Part shown: piece after piece, positions 55,268-63,168 of the stretch
How positions within the stretch are numbered: the stretch's first letter is position 1
How the letters are laid out: each line of letters opens with the position of its first letter
Assembly (NCBI GenBank): GCA_028281025.1
Contig: JANQKR010000011.1
Span: 124,001-188,000, forward strand
Direction of reading: 5' to 3'
Length of the DNA stretch: 64,000 bases
DNA from: Croceivirga sp.
Lineage (GTDB): Bacteria > Bacteroidota > Bacteroidia > Flavobacteriales > Flavobacteriaceae
Notes under the pieces: generated by a model
The model's input: only the letters and a program-made list of their open reading frames with translations
Databases searched by the model: none
What the model was told of the DNA's origin: nothing
Made by a program: the position numbers and the translations under genes

Positions 55268-55866
55268 TCCCGGTTTTCCAAAACCTTGGTGGGATCAAAG
55301 TATTTATGTTCGTTTGGCAATTGGTACTCGGATAGATATCCATCCAGTTGCGTATCACTCCAATAGAAAAATGGGCTCACTTTTAGGACGCCATCGCTAC
55401 CCAGACTCAAAATGTCCAGGGAATCACGGTGCGCCGTTTGTCCTTTCCTTAAATTGGTAAACCAAACATCGGGGCTATGCTCCGCCATAGCCCTTTTAAA
55501 GGGTTCCAGCTTTACCTGCTCCGTAAATGTCTTGTGCAACGGGTCATCAATTTCGGGAATTCCCATGACCGCATTTCTGTGGGCAACCGTTTGTTTTGGC
55601 ACGTACAATTCAATGTTCAGGCCCAGCCTTGAGATCAGCTCCTCTGCATGCCTGTAAGTCTGCGGTGTATTATAGCCAGTATCACACCAAATCACGGGAA
55701 TGTTGGGGTCCACATCGGTAACCGCATGTAAAATGGCCACTTCGTAGGGACGAAAATTGGTGGTCACCACGGGCTTGGTTCCGTGTTGAATGGCCCAGGC
55801 AATGATTTCCTGTGGCGGAATTCCCTTTAACTGGGCGTTCCATTTTGGCAATTGATCTTCTGACAT
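55249..55866 (-). CDS. cysH: phosphoadenosine phosphosulfate reductase
   Basis: 205 aa. Catalytic Cys in RECGLHT at the C-terminus; nucleotide-binding VIWCDTGYNTPQT. It lacks the Cys-Cys...CxxC iron-sulfur ligands of APS reductases, so it should use PAPS. No APS kinase gene is found in the window. Gives sulfite for the reductase. Confidence 0.92.
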   Translation of the reverse strand: MSEDQLPKWNAQLKGIPPQEIIAWAIQHGTKPVVTTNFRPYEVAILHAVTDVDPNIPVIWCDTGYNTPQTYRHAEELISRLGLNIELYVPKQTVAHRNAVMGIPEIDDPLHKTFTEQVKLEPFKRAMAEHSPDVWFTNLRKGQTAHRDSLDILSLGSDGVLKVSPFFYWSDTQLDGYLSEYQLPNEHKYFDPTKVLENRECGLHT

Positions 55867-55873
55867 AACCTTA

Positions 55874-56137
55874 TTATTTACCCCAACTTATCGTATTCCA
55901 AATTCGTTCGTGAAAAAAGTAAAGCGCCATTTTGGTGACCAATTCCACCACTCCAATGGAAAAGGCCAAGGTTAACGTACCTGTAATGACCCAAGAAATA
56001 ATAATGGTGTCCAAAGTGCCTATAGCTCTCCAGCTAATGGATTTTACAATACTGCGCTTTGGACTTTCGGAGTTCTTGTCCTTTTTAAAGGAAGCTTTCT
56101 CTTTTTTGTTTGAAATTATAAGTTGGTCTGCTATCAT
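55874..56137 (-). CDS. DUF2061 membrane protein
   Basis: 87 aa. Charged N-terminus, SWRAIGTLDTIIISWVITG (start of DUF2061), then a second membrane segment (VELVTKMALYFFHERIW). Lies 7 nt before cysH and heads the transcript. DUF2061 often accompanies sulfate-assimilation genes; function unproven. Confidence 0.82.
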   Translation of the reverse strand: MIADQLIISNKKEKASFKKDKNSESPKRSIVKSISWRAIGTLDTIIISWVITGTLTLAFSIGVVELVTKMALYFFHERIWNTISWGK

Positions 56138-56145
56138 TTTATTAC

Positions 56146-56162
56146 CCTATAGATTTAGTAGG
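56146..56162. promoter_or_regulatory. Rrf2-type operator C
   Basis: CCTATA-GATTT-AGTAGG, 15-17 of 17 positions of the A palindrome in arms and spacing, 9 nt before the DUF2061 ATG and overlapping the transcription start expected from the -7 element at 56168-56175. Confidence 0.65.
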
Positions 56163-56167
56163 AAATA

Positions 56168-56175
56168 CAAACATA
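56168..56175 (-). promoter_or_regulatory. promoter -7 element of the cys operon
   Basis: Minus-strand TATGTTTG fits TAnnTTTG, 31 nt before the DUF2061 ATG. Confidence 0.5.
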
Positions 56176-56225
56176 GCCCTTTTCCCAATCCGATTCGTTA
56201 AATAGAAGATAAATTTTTAATCTAC

Positions 56226-56242
56226 CCTATAGTTTTTATAGA
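56226..56242. promoter_or_regulatory. Rrf2-type operator B
   Basis: CCTATA-GTTTT-TATAGA, same arms and 5-nt spacer as A with one change in the last base, in the gap between rrf2 and the cys operon. Confidence 0.65.
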
Positions 56243-56286
56243 TTATTAGTCAAACAATGAAAATATTTAAAGATTGACAATGATTG

Positions 56287-56706
56287 TCACGATTTAGTAG
56301 GAATTAAATCGGCCAATGTTGTATTTCGGTATACTTCGAGATTGGCGTCCCGGACCTTAAGCATTAAATCATGGACGGAGCACTGTTTTTCATCCGGACA
56401 GTCATCACATTTCTCGTAGAAGTTTAGGCTCACGCAGGGTACCATGGCAATGGGTCCTTCCAAAATGCGCATTACAGCGGTCATGGGAATGTCCTTTGGC
56501 TCTTTGATCAAATAATAGCCTCCCCCCTTACCTTTTTTGGAACCCAAAAATCCATTTCTACGCAAGGTGAGCAGAATACTTTCCAGGAACTTTTGGGAAA
56601 TATTCTCACTTTCGGCAATTTCGGCAATCTGAATGGGATCCTGACTATCCCTTGAAGCCAAAAAAGTAAGTGCTTTTAAACCGTATTTCGTTTTTTTAGA
56701 GAGCAT
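56287..56706 (-). CDS. Rrf2-family transcriptional regulator
   Basis: 139 aa. N-terminal winged HTH (MLSKKTKYGLKALTFLA, ISQKFLESILLTLRRNGFL). Four Cys at 91, 100, 103 and 109 (PCVSLNFYEKCDDCPDEKQC) suit an iron-sulfur cluster or thiol sensing. Its position before the cys operon and the repeated palindromes suggest a sulfur- or cluster-responsive repressor, in the manner of CymR/IscR. This role is inferred. Confidence 0.87.
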   Translation of the reverse strand: MLSKKTKYGLKALTFLASRDSQDPIQIAEIAESENISQKFLESILLTLRRNGFLGSKKGKGGGYYLIKEPKDIPMTAVMRILEGPIAMVPCVSLNFYEKCDDCPDEKQCSVHDLMLKVRDANLEVYRNTTLADLIPTKS

Positions 56707-56727
56707 TGGAACGAATATAGGGGAAAA

Positions 56728-56744
56728 AGGGCAGATTTAGTAGG
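56728..56744. promoter_or_regulatory. half-match of the operator before rrf2
   Basis: The right part GATTTAGTAGG equals site C exactly, the left arm is not kept (AGGGCA). It is 22 nt before the rrf2 start, so autoregulation is possible. Confidence 0.4.
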
Positions 56745-57005
56745 CAGGGAATGGCTGGTGCCCTCCATAAACCACTATTCTCCAAAAGAACGGCTCCGAA
56801 AACCATGGTGTGGCAACATCCAAAAAACGTTTCATCATCCCTTGTATCCCCATTTTGTGAAAACCTATCATTAAAAGCGTTGGTACCATTGAGAGGGCAT
56901 CGGTAGCAATGCCCTCCAAAAAAATTTTAATTTTAACGATACATGGGACGGACATATCCAATCCTACTGCATATCAATTAATTAACCTCAATCGGGAAAA
57001 ACCAA
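56745..57005. other. intergenic region, no gene supported
   Basis: Between rrf2 and the divergent acetyltransferase gene. A 74-codon minus-strand frame (56737-56961) exists but has no recognisable domain and no start context; I do not call it. No -7 element for either gene was clear. Confidence 0.4.
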
Positions 57006-57854
57006 ATGGAAATCAAAACCTTAAGGGGAACGGATAACAAAGAAATTCTAAAAGCGTTCAATGACTCATTTTCCGACTATTTCATTCCACTTAAGCTAAC
57101 GGAGGAACAATTGGCGTCAAAAATATTAGCGGATAAAACGGACCTTGGGCTTTCTGTCGGCGCTTTTGAAAATGGAAAACTGATTGCCTTTATTTTACAC
57201 GGATTTGATATCATCACCAATCAAAAAGTGGTATATAATGGAGGAACCGGAGTAATTCCGGAAAAAAGGGGGGCTGGGCTAACCAAACAAATGTATTTTT
57301 TTATTCTACCTCTTTTAAAGGGAAAAGGAATCCATAGACTTTTGCTGGAAGTCATTTCTGAAAACGTTCAAGCCATAAAATCCTATAAAAAATCCGGTTT
57401 TACAATTAAAAGGGAATTGGTATGCTATAAAGGGGAGGTCAACATATCAAAAACCAACAAAGGTGTTACGCTCAAAAATTTGCAAAGCTATGACTGGGAT
57501 TTGATGAAATCCTTTTGGGACATTTTTCCCACTTGGCAAAATTCAAGCCATGTCCTGGATGAATTAATGACCAGCACTGTTTCCTTGGGTGCCTATTTTG
57601 AAAATCGGTTGGTCGGTTATGTGATTTACAATCCAACAACCCAAAGAATACAGCAAATCGCCATTGATAGGGATTTTAGAAAAAAGGGAGTGGCGTCCAC
57701 CCTAATTTTTGAATTGACAAAAAAATATGGAAATACGTTTTTGATCATTAATGTGGATAAAAGGTCGAAAGGCATGAACGATTTTTTCCATAGGATGGGA
57801 TTTCAAAAGAATCTTGAACAACTGGAAATGGAATTGGAACTGGACAAAAAATAG
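57006..57854 (+). CDS. tandem GNAT-family N-acetyltransferase
   Basis: 282 aa with two GNAT folds. First domain (1-145): GGTGVIPEKRGAGLTKQM as the acetyl-CoA loop (RGxGLT). Second (about 150-280): QQIAIDRDFRKKGVASTLI, then MGFQ. Double-GNAT proteins commonly acetylate small molecules; substrate unknown. Transcribed away from rrf2. Confidence 0.85.
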   Translation: MEIKTLRGTDNKEILKAFNDSFSDYFIPLKLTEEQLASKILADKTDLGLSVGAFENGKLIAFILHGFDIITNQKVVYNGGTGVIPEKRGAGLTKQMYFFILPLLKGKGIHRLLLEVISENVQAIKSYKKSGFTIKRELVCYKGEVNISKTNKGVTLKNLQSYDWDLMKSFWDIFPTWQNSSHVLDELMTSTVSLGAYFENRLVGYVIYNPTTQRIQQIAIDRDFRKKGVASTLIFELTKKYGNTFLIINVDKRSKGMNDFFHRMGFQKNLEQLEMELELDKK

Positions 57855-58038
57855 AATTACCAAGGTATAGCCATGTGTAGTGTTGGACTATTCCAGGTAA
57901 ACCATTTCGCCATAGTTCCACAGCAATAAAAGCGCCAGGTTTATTGCTTTAAGTCAGCCACAAACCCCTAATTATTACCTTGAAGCATCCATTTAAGCAA
58001 ATTTGGCGTCTATACCAATAGACACTAAAATTTAAAAA

Positions 58039-58410
58039 ATGGCTAAATCCAGAATTGCCAAGGCATCTACTGTATTTGGTTGCACCCTTCTAATGGGTAT
58101 GGCGCTATTTCATGGAAGTGGGCTTCATTACGTCAATGATTTAATTCGGCAGTCCAACTCCAAACCTTTTTTAATAGAAATTTTTCCCGTTTTATTCGCC
58201 CATCCATCCATCCACCTTTTGGGACTCGCTGGATTTGGGTTATTGACGCTTTTTATGAAACATGAAATTAAAAAGGTATTGTTTTTTACCTCCCTCCTCG
58301 TATGCATCGATGCCCTTCTAGCCTTCTATTTGGGTGCTGTCATTCCCGGGGTTCTACTGGTTTTTTCCGCGCTCTCTTTGGTGCTGGGTGCAATCAAAAC
58401 AGGAAAATAA
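58039..58410 (+). CDS. small membrane protein, four helices
   Basis: 123 aa, four hydrophobic segments (about residues 10-28, 50-75, 80-98, 100-120). No family recognised. Monocistronic, convergent with the metB-like gene 32 nt away. The 184 nt before it show no gene. Confidence 0.65.
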   Translation: MAKSRIAKASTVFGCTLLMGMALFHGSGLHYVNDLIRQSNSKPFLIEIFPVLFAHPSIHLLGLAGFGLLTLFMKHEIKKVLFFTSLLVCIDALLAFYLGAVIPGVLLVFSALSLVLGAIKTGK

Positions 58411-58442
58411 AAGGTAGTGGCCCACAGTTTTGTGTTATGCTG

Positions 58443-59648
58443 TCATTTCATTTCCTCCAATGCCTGCTTAACATCTGTGATAATATCCTCAATATGTTCC
58501 AACCCGACCGAAACGCGTACCATACCATCGGTAATCCCGACCTTTGAACGCTCTTCTTCCGAAAGCTTGCTGTGGGTGGTTGATGCGGGATGGGTAACGA
58601 TACTTCTGGAATCCCCCAGATTGGCAGACAGGGATAATAATTTAATGGAATCAAAGAACTTACGACCGGCTTCCAGTCCGCCCTTCACTTCAAAAGCCAC
58701 GACACATCCTCCTGCCTTCATCTGTTTTTTGGCCATTTTATAATTTGGATGTGATTTCAGAAACGGATATTTCACCCAATTGATTTTACCGTGTCCTTCC
58801 AGGAATTCGGCCAATTGCAATGCATTTTTACAATGCCTTTCCACTCGTATTGCCAAAGTCTCCAAGCTCTTTGAAAGCACCCAGGCATTAAACGGGGACA
58901 GCGCGGGACCCGTAATCCGGGAGAAGCGATATATCTTTTCCACCAATGCACTGCTCCCTACCGTAATTCCTGCCAAAACCCTTCCTTGACCATCCATAAG
59001 TTTGGTTCCCGAATGGATCACCAAATCCGCTCCGAATTTAATCGGTTGTTGTAAATAGGGGGAGGCAAAACAGTTATCGACAATAAAGATCAGGTCATGT
59101 TTTTTGGCTACTTGACCTATAAATTCCAAATCCAGCACGTCCACTCCAGGGTTTGTAGGGGATTCGGCATAGATTATCTTGGTATTTGACTGGATTTTGG
59201 ACTCCAAACCTTCCAAGTCGTCAACTTCAAAAAATGAGGTCTTTATATTCCACTTCGGAAAAAAGTTGGTGTACAAGCTGTGGGTAGAGCCAAAAACACT
59301 TCGGGCGCTTAGAATGTGGTCCCCGCTATCCAAAAGTGCCGCAAAAGTGGAGAATACGGCTGCCATTCCAGAAGCAAAGGCAAAGCCCGCTTCCGCACCT
59401 TCCATTTGACATACTTTTTCAACAAATTCGGAAGTGTTGGGATTGGAATACCGCGAATAAATATTGCGCTCCTTTTCCTCTGCAAAGGACGCCCGCATAT
59501 CTTCAGCATCTTCAAACACGTAACTGGAAGTCAAAAACATAGGGGAAGAGTGCTCCAAATATTGGGTCCTATCCAATTGGTTCCTGATGGCGTTGGTTTC
59601 AAAACGCTGGTTATTCGATGTTGATTGTTGGTTGTCCGTTTTTTTCAT
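58443..59648 (-). CDS. PLP-dependent cystathionine synthase / sulfhydrylase (metB/metZ-like)
   Basis: 401 aa trans-sulfuration family. PLP Lys in VIHSGTKLMDGQGRVLAG, FASGMAAV near 90, and the C-terminal substrate loop. O-acetylhomoserine or O-succinylhomoserine are possible substrates; a MetX domain lies next door, so O-acetylhomoserine is likely. The N-terminal MKKTDNQQSTSNNQRF is repeat-encoded and similar to that of MetH. Confidence 0.88.
   Translation of the reverse strand: MKKTDNQQSTSNNQRFETNAIRNQLDRTQYLEHSSPMFLTSSYVFEDAEDMRASFAEEKERNIYSRYSNPNTSEFVEKVCQMEGAEAGFAFASGMAAVFSTFAALLDSGDHILSARSVFGSTHSLYTNFFPKWNIKTSFFEVDDLEGLESKIQSNTKIIYAESPTNPGVDVLDLEFIGQVAKKHDLIFIVDNCFASPYLQQPIKFGADLVIHSGTKLMDGQGRVLAGITVGSSALVEKIYRFSRITGPALSPFNAWVLSKSLETLAIRVERHCKNALQLAEFLEGHGKINWVKYPFLKSHPNYKMAKKQMKAGGCVVAFEVKGGLEAGRKFFDSIKLLSLSANLGDSRSIVTHPASTTHSKLSEEERSKVGITDGMVRVSVGLEHIEDIITDVKQALEEMK
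59604..59640. repeat. GTTG-rich repeat encoding the MetB-like N-terminus
   Basis: Shares TGGTTATTCG and GTTGGTTGT(T/C)CGTT with the repeat at 46482-46514 in metH. Confidence 0.6.
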
Positions 59649-59730
59649 AATTCACTCTACCCCATTCGCTTTATGCTATTCGTTTTTCACACAATGCCAT
59701 TCTAAATTCGTATTTCCAAAATCTATATTC

Positions 59731-62700
59731 CTACAATTTCTCCGCTATTCTTAAAATATCCCCAAACACCCCTCTTGCCGTTACCGCAGCACCTGCTCCC
59801 GCCCCTTGTATGACCAAAGGTTTATCGCCATAAGATTCGGTATAGATTTCAATGATGGAGTCCGAACCTTTGACCTGCCCAAGGGAACTACTTTTGGGAA
59901 CTGAAACCAGCTTTACTTCCAAAATGCCCTTTTCCTGTTGTAGATCGCCATGCAAATCCCCAATGTATCGCAATACATGATCCGGTTTCTGTTGCAATTT
60001 GATTTCCTGGAATTTTGAATCCAAAGTGGACAACTTAGAGATGAACTCTTCCTTTTCTATTTGTTCCAATTCCTCAGGAATCAAATTTTCTATTGAAATA
60101 TCCGTAAACTCGTTGTGCAAATCAAGTTCCCGAGCCAGGATAAGAAGTTTTCGTCCCACATCATTACCTGACAAATCCTCCCTTGGGTCCGGTTCGGTAT
60201 ATCCCTTTTCCATAGCTTCAATGACTATCCTGGAAAAAGGCTTGTCCAAGTCTGAAAAACTATTGAAAATATAACTTAGCGATCCTGAGAACACCCCCTT
60301 AATACGGGTAATGTTTTCTCCTGAAAGATGTAACAGCTGTATGGTATCAATTAAGGGCAGGCCGGCCCCTACATTGGTTTCGTACAAATATTGCTTTTGA
60401 TTTTCCCCCAGGGCATGGCGCACCTTACCATAAAAATCAAAGTCCAACGTATTGGCTATTTTATTGGAAGATACCAAATCAAATCCTTCGTTGATCAAGG
60501 TCTCATAATTTTGGACAAAATCAATGCTCGCCGTATTATCCACGGCAATAAGGTTTTCCAGGTGGTGTTTTGAAGCATAGTCCATGATGTCCGTAATTAG
60601 ATAGGGTTCCCCTTGCTCCTTTAATTGCTTCTTCCAGTTCCCGGAAATCCCCTCGACCCTTAAAAGTACTTCTCGGGAATTGGCAATGCCCACTAAAACC
60701 AATTCAATACCTTTTCGCCCTTCAATTTTCTTTGCGGATCGTAAGATTTGATCAACTAAGGTACCCCCAACCGTACCGTGGCCGAAAATGAACAGATTAA
60801 TACGTTTGTTCACACCAAACAATTGGCCATGCATCACGTTTACGGCCTTGGTCAAATCTTCCTTTTTGACCACCAAGCTCACATTCTTCCCAGAAACCGT
60901 ATTGTTGAACAACAAAGGCACAACCTTGTTCTTCACCAAAGCATTGAAGGGTCTGTGGAACGAGCTTAGGTCCTGACCCACAGCCGAAATGACCGCCACA
61001 TCCTTGCGCACCGAAATGGAGTTGACATCCTTACTGGTATAATCGGTCCGAAATTCATCCTGTAGGGCCTTTTTGGCATCCTCCGCCCTATTGGAGTCTA
61101 CCACAAGGCCGATACCACGTTCGGAAGAACCTTGGGAAATAATTCCCACATTGATATTCCTTTTCTCCAATGCGCTAAAGATACGGGCATCCACCCCAAC
61201 CTTGCCCAAAAGACCCCTACCTTCCAAATTGATCAAAGAAACATCCTCCAAAACCGAAAGTGAGGTAATACCATCTTTCTCGCTTTTGGAACTGATCAGG
61301 GTTCCGGTGGTATCTGGATTGAACGTATTCAAAATCCGAAGTGGGATGTTTTTTTCAATCAATGGAATAATGGTCTTGGCATGCAGGACCTTGGCGCCAA
61401 AATTGGCCAACTCATTGGCCTCCCCATAGGACAGGTTTTCAATGATCTTTGCCTCCCTGACCAGGTCGGGATTGGCCGTGTAGATGCCATCTACATGGGT
61501 ATAATTGAGGAGCTCCTCGGCATCCAGGTAATTGGCCAATAAAGCGGCGGTATAATTACTGCCATTTCTACCCAAAGTAGTGGTTTCCCCCTGTTCATTG
61601 GCTGCTATGAACCCGGTAATAATGGGCAAATCACCATTTGCAAAGTCAACAAAACGTGCCAGTACTTTGGCCTTTGATCCATTTTCATTGATTCTGGCAT
61701 CCCCAAAGGTGCTATCGGTAACCAAAAGTTCACGCGAGTCCACAAAATGTGTTGACAACCCTTGTTCCCCCAGTAACTTAGCTACCAATTTTACCGAAAA
61801 TACTTCGCCAAAGGCCAGGACCTCATCTTTAGTCTTCAAACTATAATCCCCAATAAGGGAAACTCCCTCCAATATTTTTGTGAGCCTTTCGGTTTCATGG
61901 GAAAAATCAATTTGAAATCCTTCGGTTTGATACGCAAACAATTGTGACAAGGTCGATTTGAAATCCCTGCCTTTTGCGGCCAGCTCAAGGACCTCCTCCA
62001 ACTTATCGGTAGTACGTTCACGGGCCGAAAGTACCACCGCCAAACGCTCCCCTTTTAAAGCCCGTTTTTCGATAATTTGAAGTACGGTTTTTAGGCCATT
62101 GCCATTGCTAAGGGATTTTCCCCCAAACTTAAGAACTTTAAAAGGCTTATCGTTTTCCGAGGGAAAAACCGCTTTTAAAAGGTTTTCCAGTTGTTTGAAC
62201 TCAATCAAAAAGGCATCATGTCCGTGCAGGGATTGCACCTCTCCATAAGTAACATTGGAATTGGTCTGTGCAATTCTGCGGTAAGTTTCCTTATTTTCCT
62301 CGGCAGTGAAGAACAAATCGGAATTTACCCCAACAATATGGATTTTGATAGCACTGTTTTGCAGGGCTTCAAAATCCCCGTCCCCATTTCGGGTGATATC
62401 AATGGTCTTTAGCAATTGGTTCATCAGGCGGTACGCCGACAATTGAAAGCGTTCCTGCAACTTTTTCCCATGGTGCATCAACCAGCTCTCTACATTAAAA
62501 ACGTTCAGTTCCTCATTTGTACTGCGTTGAAAACGTTCCTTAAAGGATTCTGGTGTACGGTAACAAAGCATGGCATGCATCCGGGCATCATGGACGGGCT
62601 GACTCGAGTTTTTTAAAATCTGTTCCTGAATCTGACAATTGGCAATCAGCCAATCCGTGGACTTCCAGTCAGAGGCCACGGGAATCAAATGTTTGGTCAA

Positions 62701-63111
62701 ATTGGGATTCAGCGCCGCCATTTCCCAGGCAATTCCGCCGCCCAGAGATCCCCCAATGATGGCAAAAAGACGGGTAATCCTTAAGAGTTCCAACCCTTTC
62801 AAAAAAATACGGGCCACATCTCCTGCCACAAACTCCTTGTAGGCATCAATAACAAATCCATCGTAACCATTGCCCGGAATATTAAAGGCCAAAACAGCAA
62901 ATTCCTGGGTATTGATACACTTCCCATCGCCAATCAAATCGGTCCACCATCCCCTTTCTCCGGCCACATTGGAATTTCCCGTTAGGGCATGATTGACCAA
63001 AACAATAGGCGCCTTGTCCAAAGGCTGGCCAAAGACCTCATAGGACAGTTGAATGTCCTGGGTATGACCACTTAGGGTAGTGAAATTTTTTATTTCCAAT
63101 TTTTGGAGCAT
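59731..63111 (-). CDS. trifunctional homoserine O-acetyltransferase / aspartokinase / homoserine dehydrogenase
   Basis: 1126 aa. Residues 1-320: MetX alpha/beta hydrolase with Ser122 (IGGSLGGG), Asp265 (NSDLFF) and His298 (HGHDAFL). About 325-600: aspartokinase (VLKFGGKSL, TTLGRNGSNYTAAL, THVDGIYTANP). About 610-760: ACT domains. About 769-1126: homoserine dehydrogenase (FIFGHGTVGGTL, EPDPREDLSGNDVGRKL). So one chain makes aspartyl phosphate, homoserine and O-acetylhomoserine (the middle aspartate-semialdehyde step is elsewhere). KFGGKS replaces the usual KFGGTS. Confidence 0.93.
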   Translation of the reverse strand: MLQKLEIKNFTTLSGHTQDIQLSYEVFGQPLDKAPIVLVNHALTGNSNVAGERGWWTDLIGDGKCINTQEFAVLAFNIPGNGYDGFVIDAYKEFVAGDVARIFLKGLELLRITRLFAIIGGSLGGGIAWEMAALNPNLTKHLIPVASDWKSTDWLIANCQIQEQILKNSSQPVHDARMHAMLCYRTPESFKERFQRSTNEELNVFNVESWLMHHGKKLQERFQLSAYRLMNQLLKTIDITRNGDGDFEALQNSAIKIHIVGVNSDLFFTAEENKETYRRIAQTNSNVTYGEVQSLHGHDAFLIEFKQLENLLKAVFPSENDKPFKVLKFGGKSLSNGNGLKTVLQIIEKRALKGERLAVVLSARERTTDKLEEVLELAAKGRDFKSTLSQLFAYQTEGFQIDFSHETERLTKILEGVSLIGDYSLKTKDEVLAFGEVFSVKLVAKLLGEQGLSTHFVDSRELLVTDSTFGDARINENGSKAKVLARFVDFANGDLPIITGFIAANEQGETTTLGRNGSNYTAALLANYLDAEELLNYTHVDGIYTANPDLVREAKIIENLSYGEANELANFGAKVLHAKTIIPLIEKNIPLRILNTFNPDTTGTLISSKSEKDGITSLSVLEDVSLINLEGRGLLGKVGVDARIFSALEKRNINVGIISQGSSERGIGLVVDSNRAEDAKKALQDEFRTDYTSKDVNSISVRKDVAVISAVGQDLSSFHRPFNALVKNKVVPLLFNNTVSGKNVSLVVKKEDLTKAVNVMHGQLFGVNKRINLFIFGHGTVGGTLVDQILRSAKKIEGRKGIELVLVGIANSREVLLRVEGISGNWKKQLKEQGEPYLITDIMDYASKHHLENLIAVDNTASIDFVQNYETLINEGFDLVSSNKIANTLDFDFYGKVRHALGENQKQYLYETNVGAGLPLIDTIQLLHLSGENITRIKGVFSGSLSYIFNSFSDLDKPFSRIVIEAMEKGYTEPDPREDLSGNDVGRKLLILARELDLHNEFTDISIENLIPEELEQIEKEEFISKLSTLDSKFQEIKLQQKPDHVLRYIGDLHGDLQQEKGILEVKLVSVPKSSSLGQVKGSDSIIEIYTESYGDKPLVIQGAGAGAAVTARGVFGDILRIAEKL

Positions 63112-63168
63112 ATTTCTCTACAAATTCAATACTTATAAGGCTTTTTAAACCTTACCTACAAATCATTT

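Noticed and set aside
56287-56301. Further operator copy (GATTTAGTAGG) at the end of rrf2
   Set aside because: The sequence is within the last codons and only the right half matches, so it may be coding coincidence; not counted as a site.
56737-56961. 74-codon minus-strand frame upstream of rrf2
   Set aside because: No domain, no signal, no start context, and it overlaps the operator-like sequence; most likely chance.
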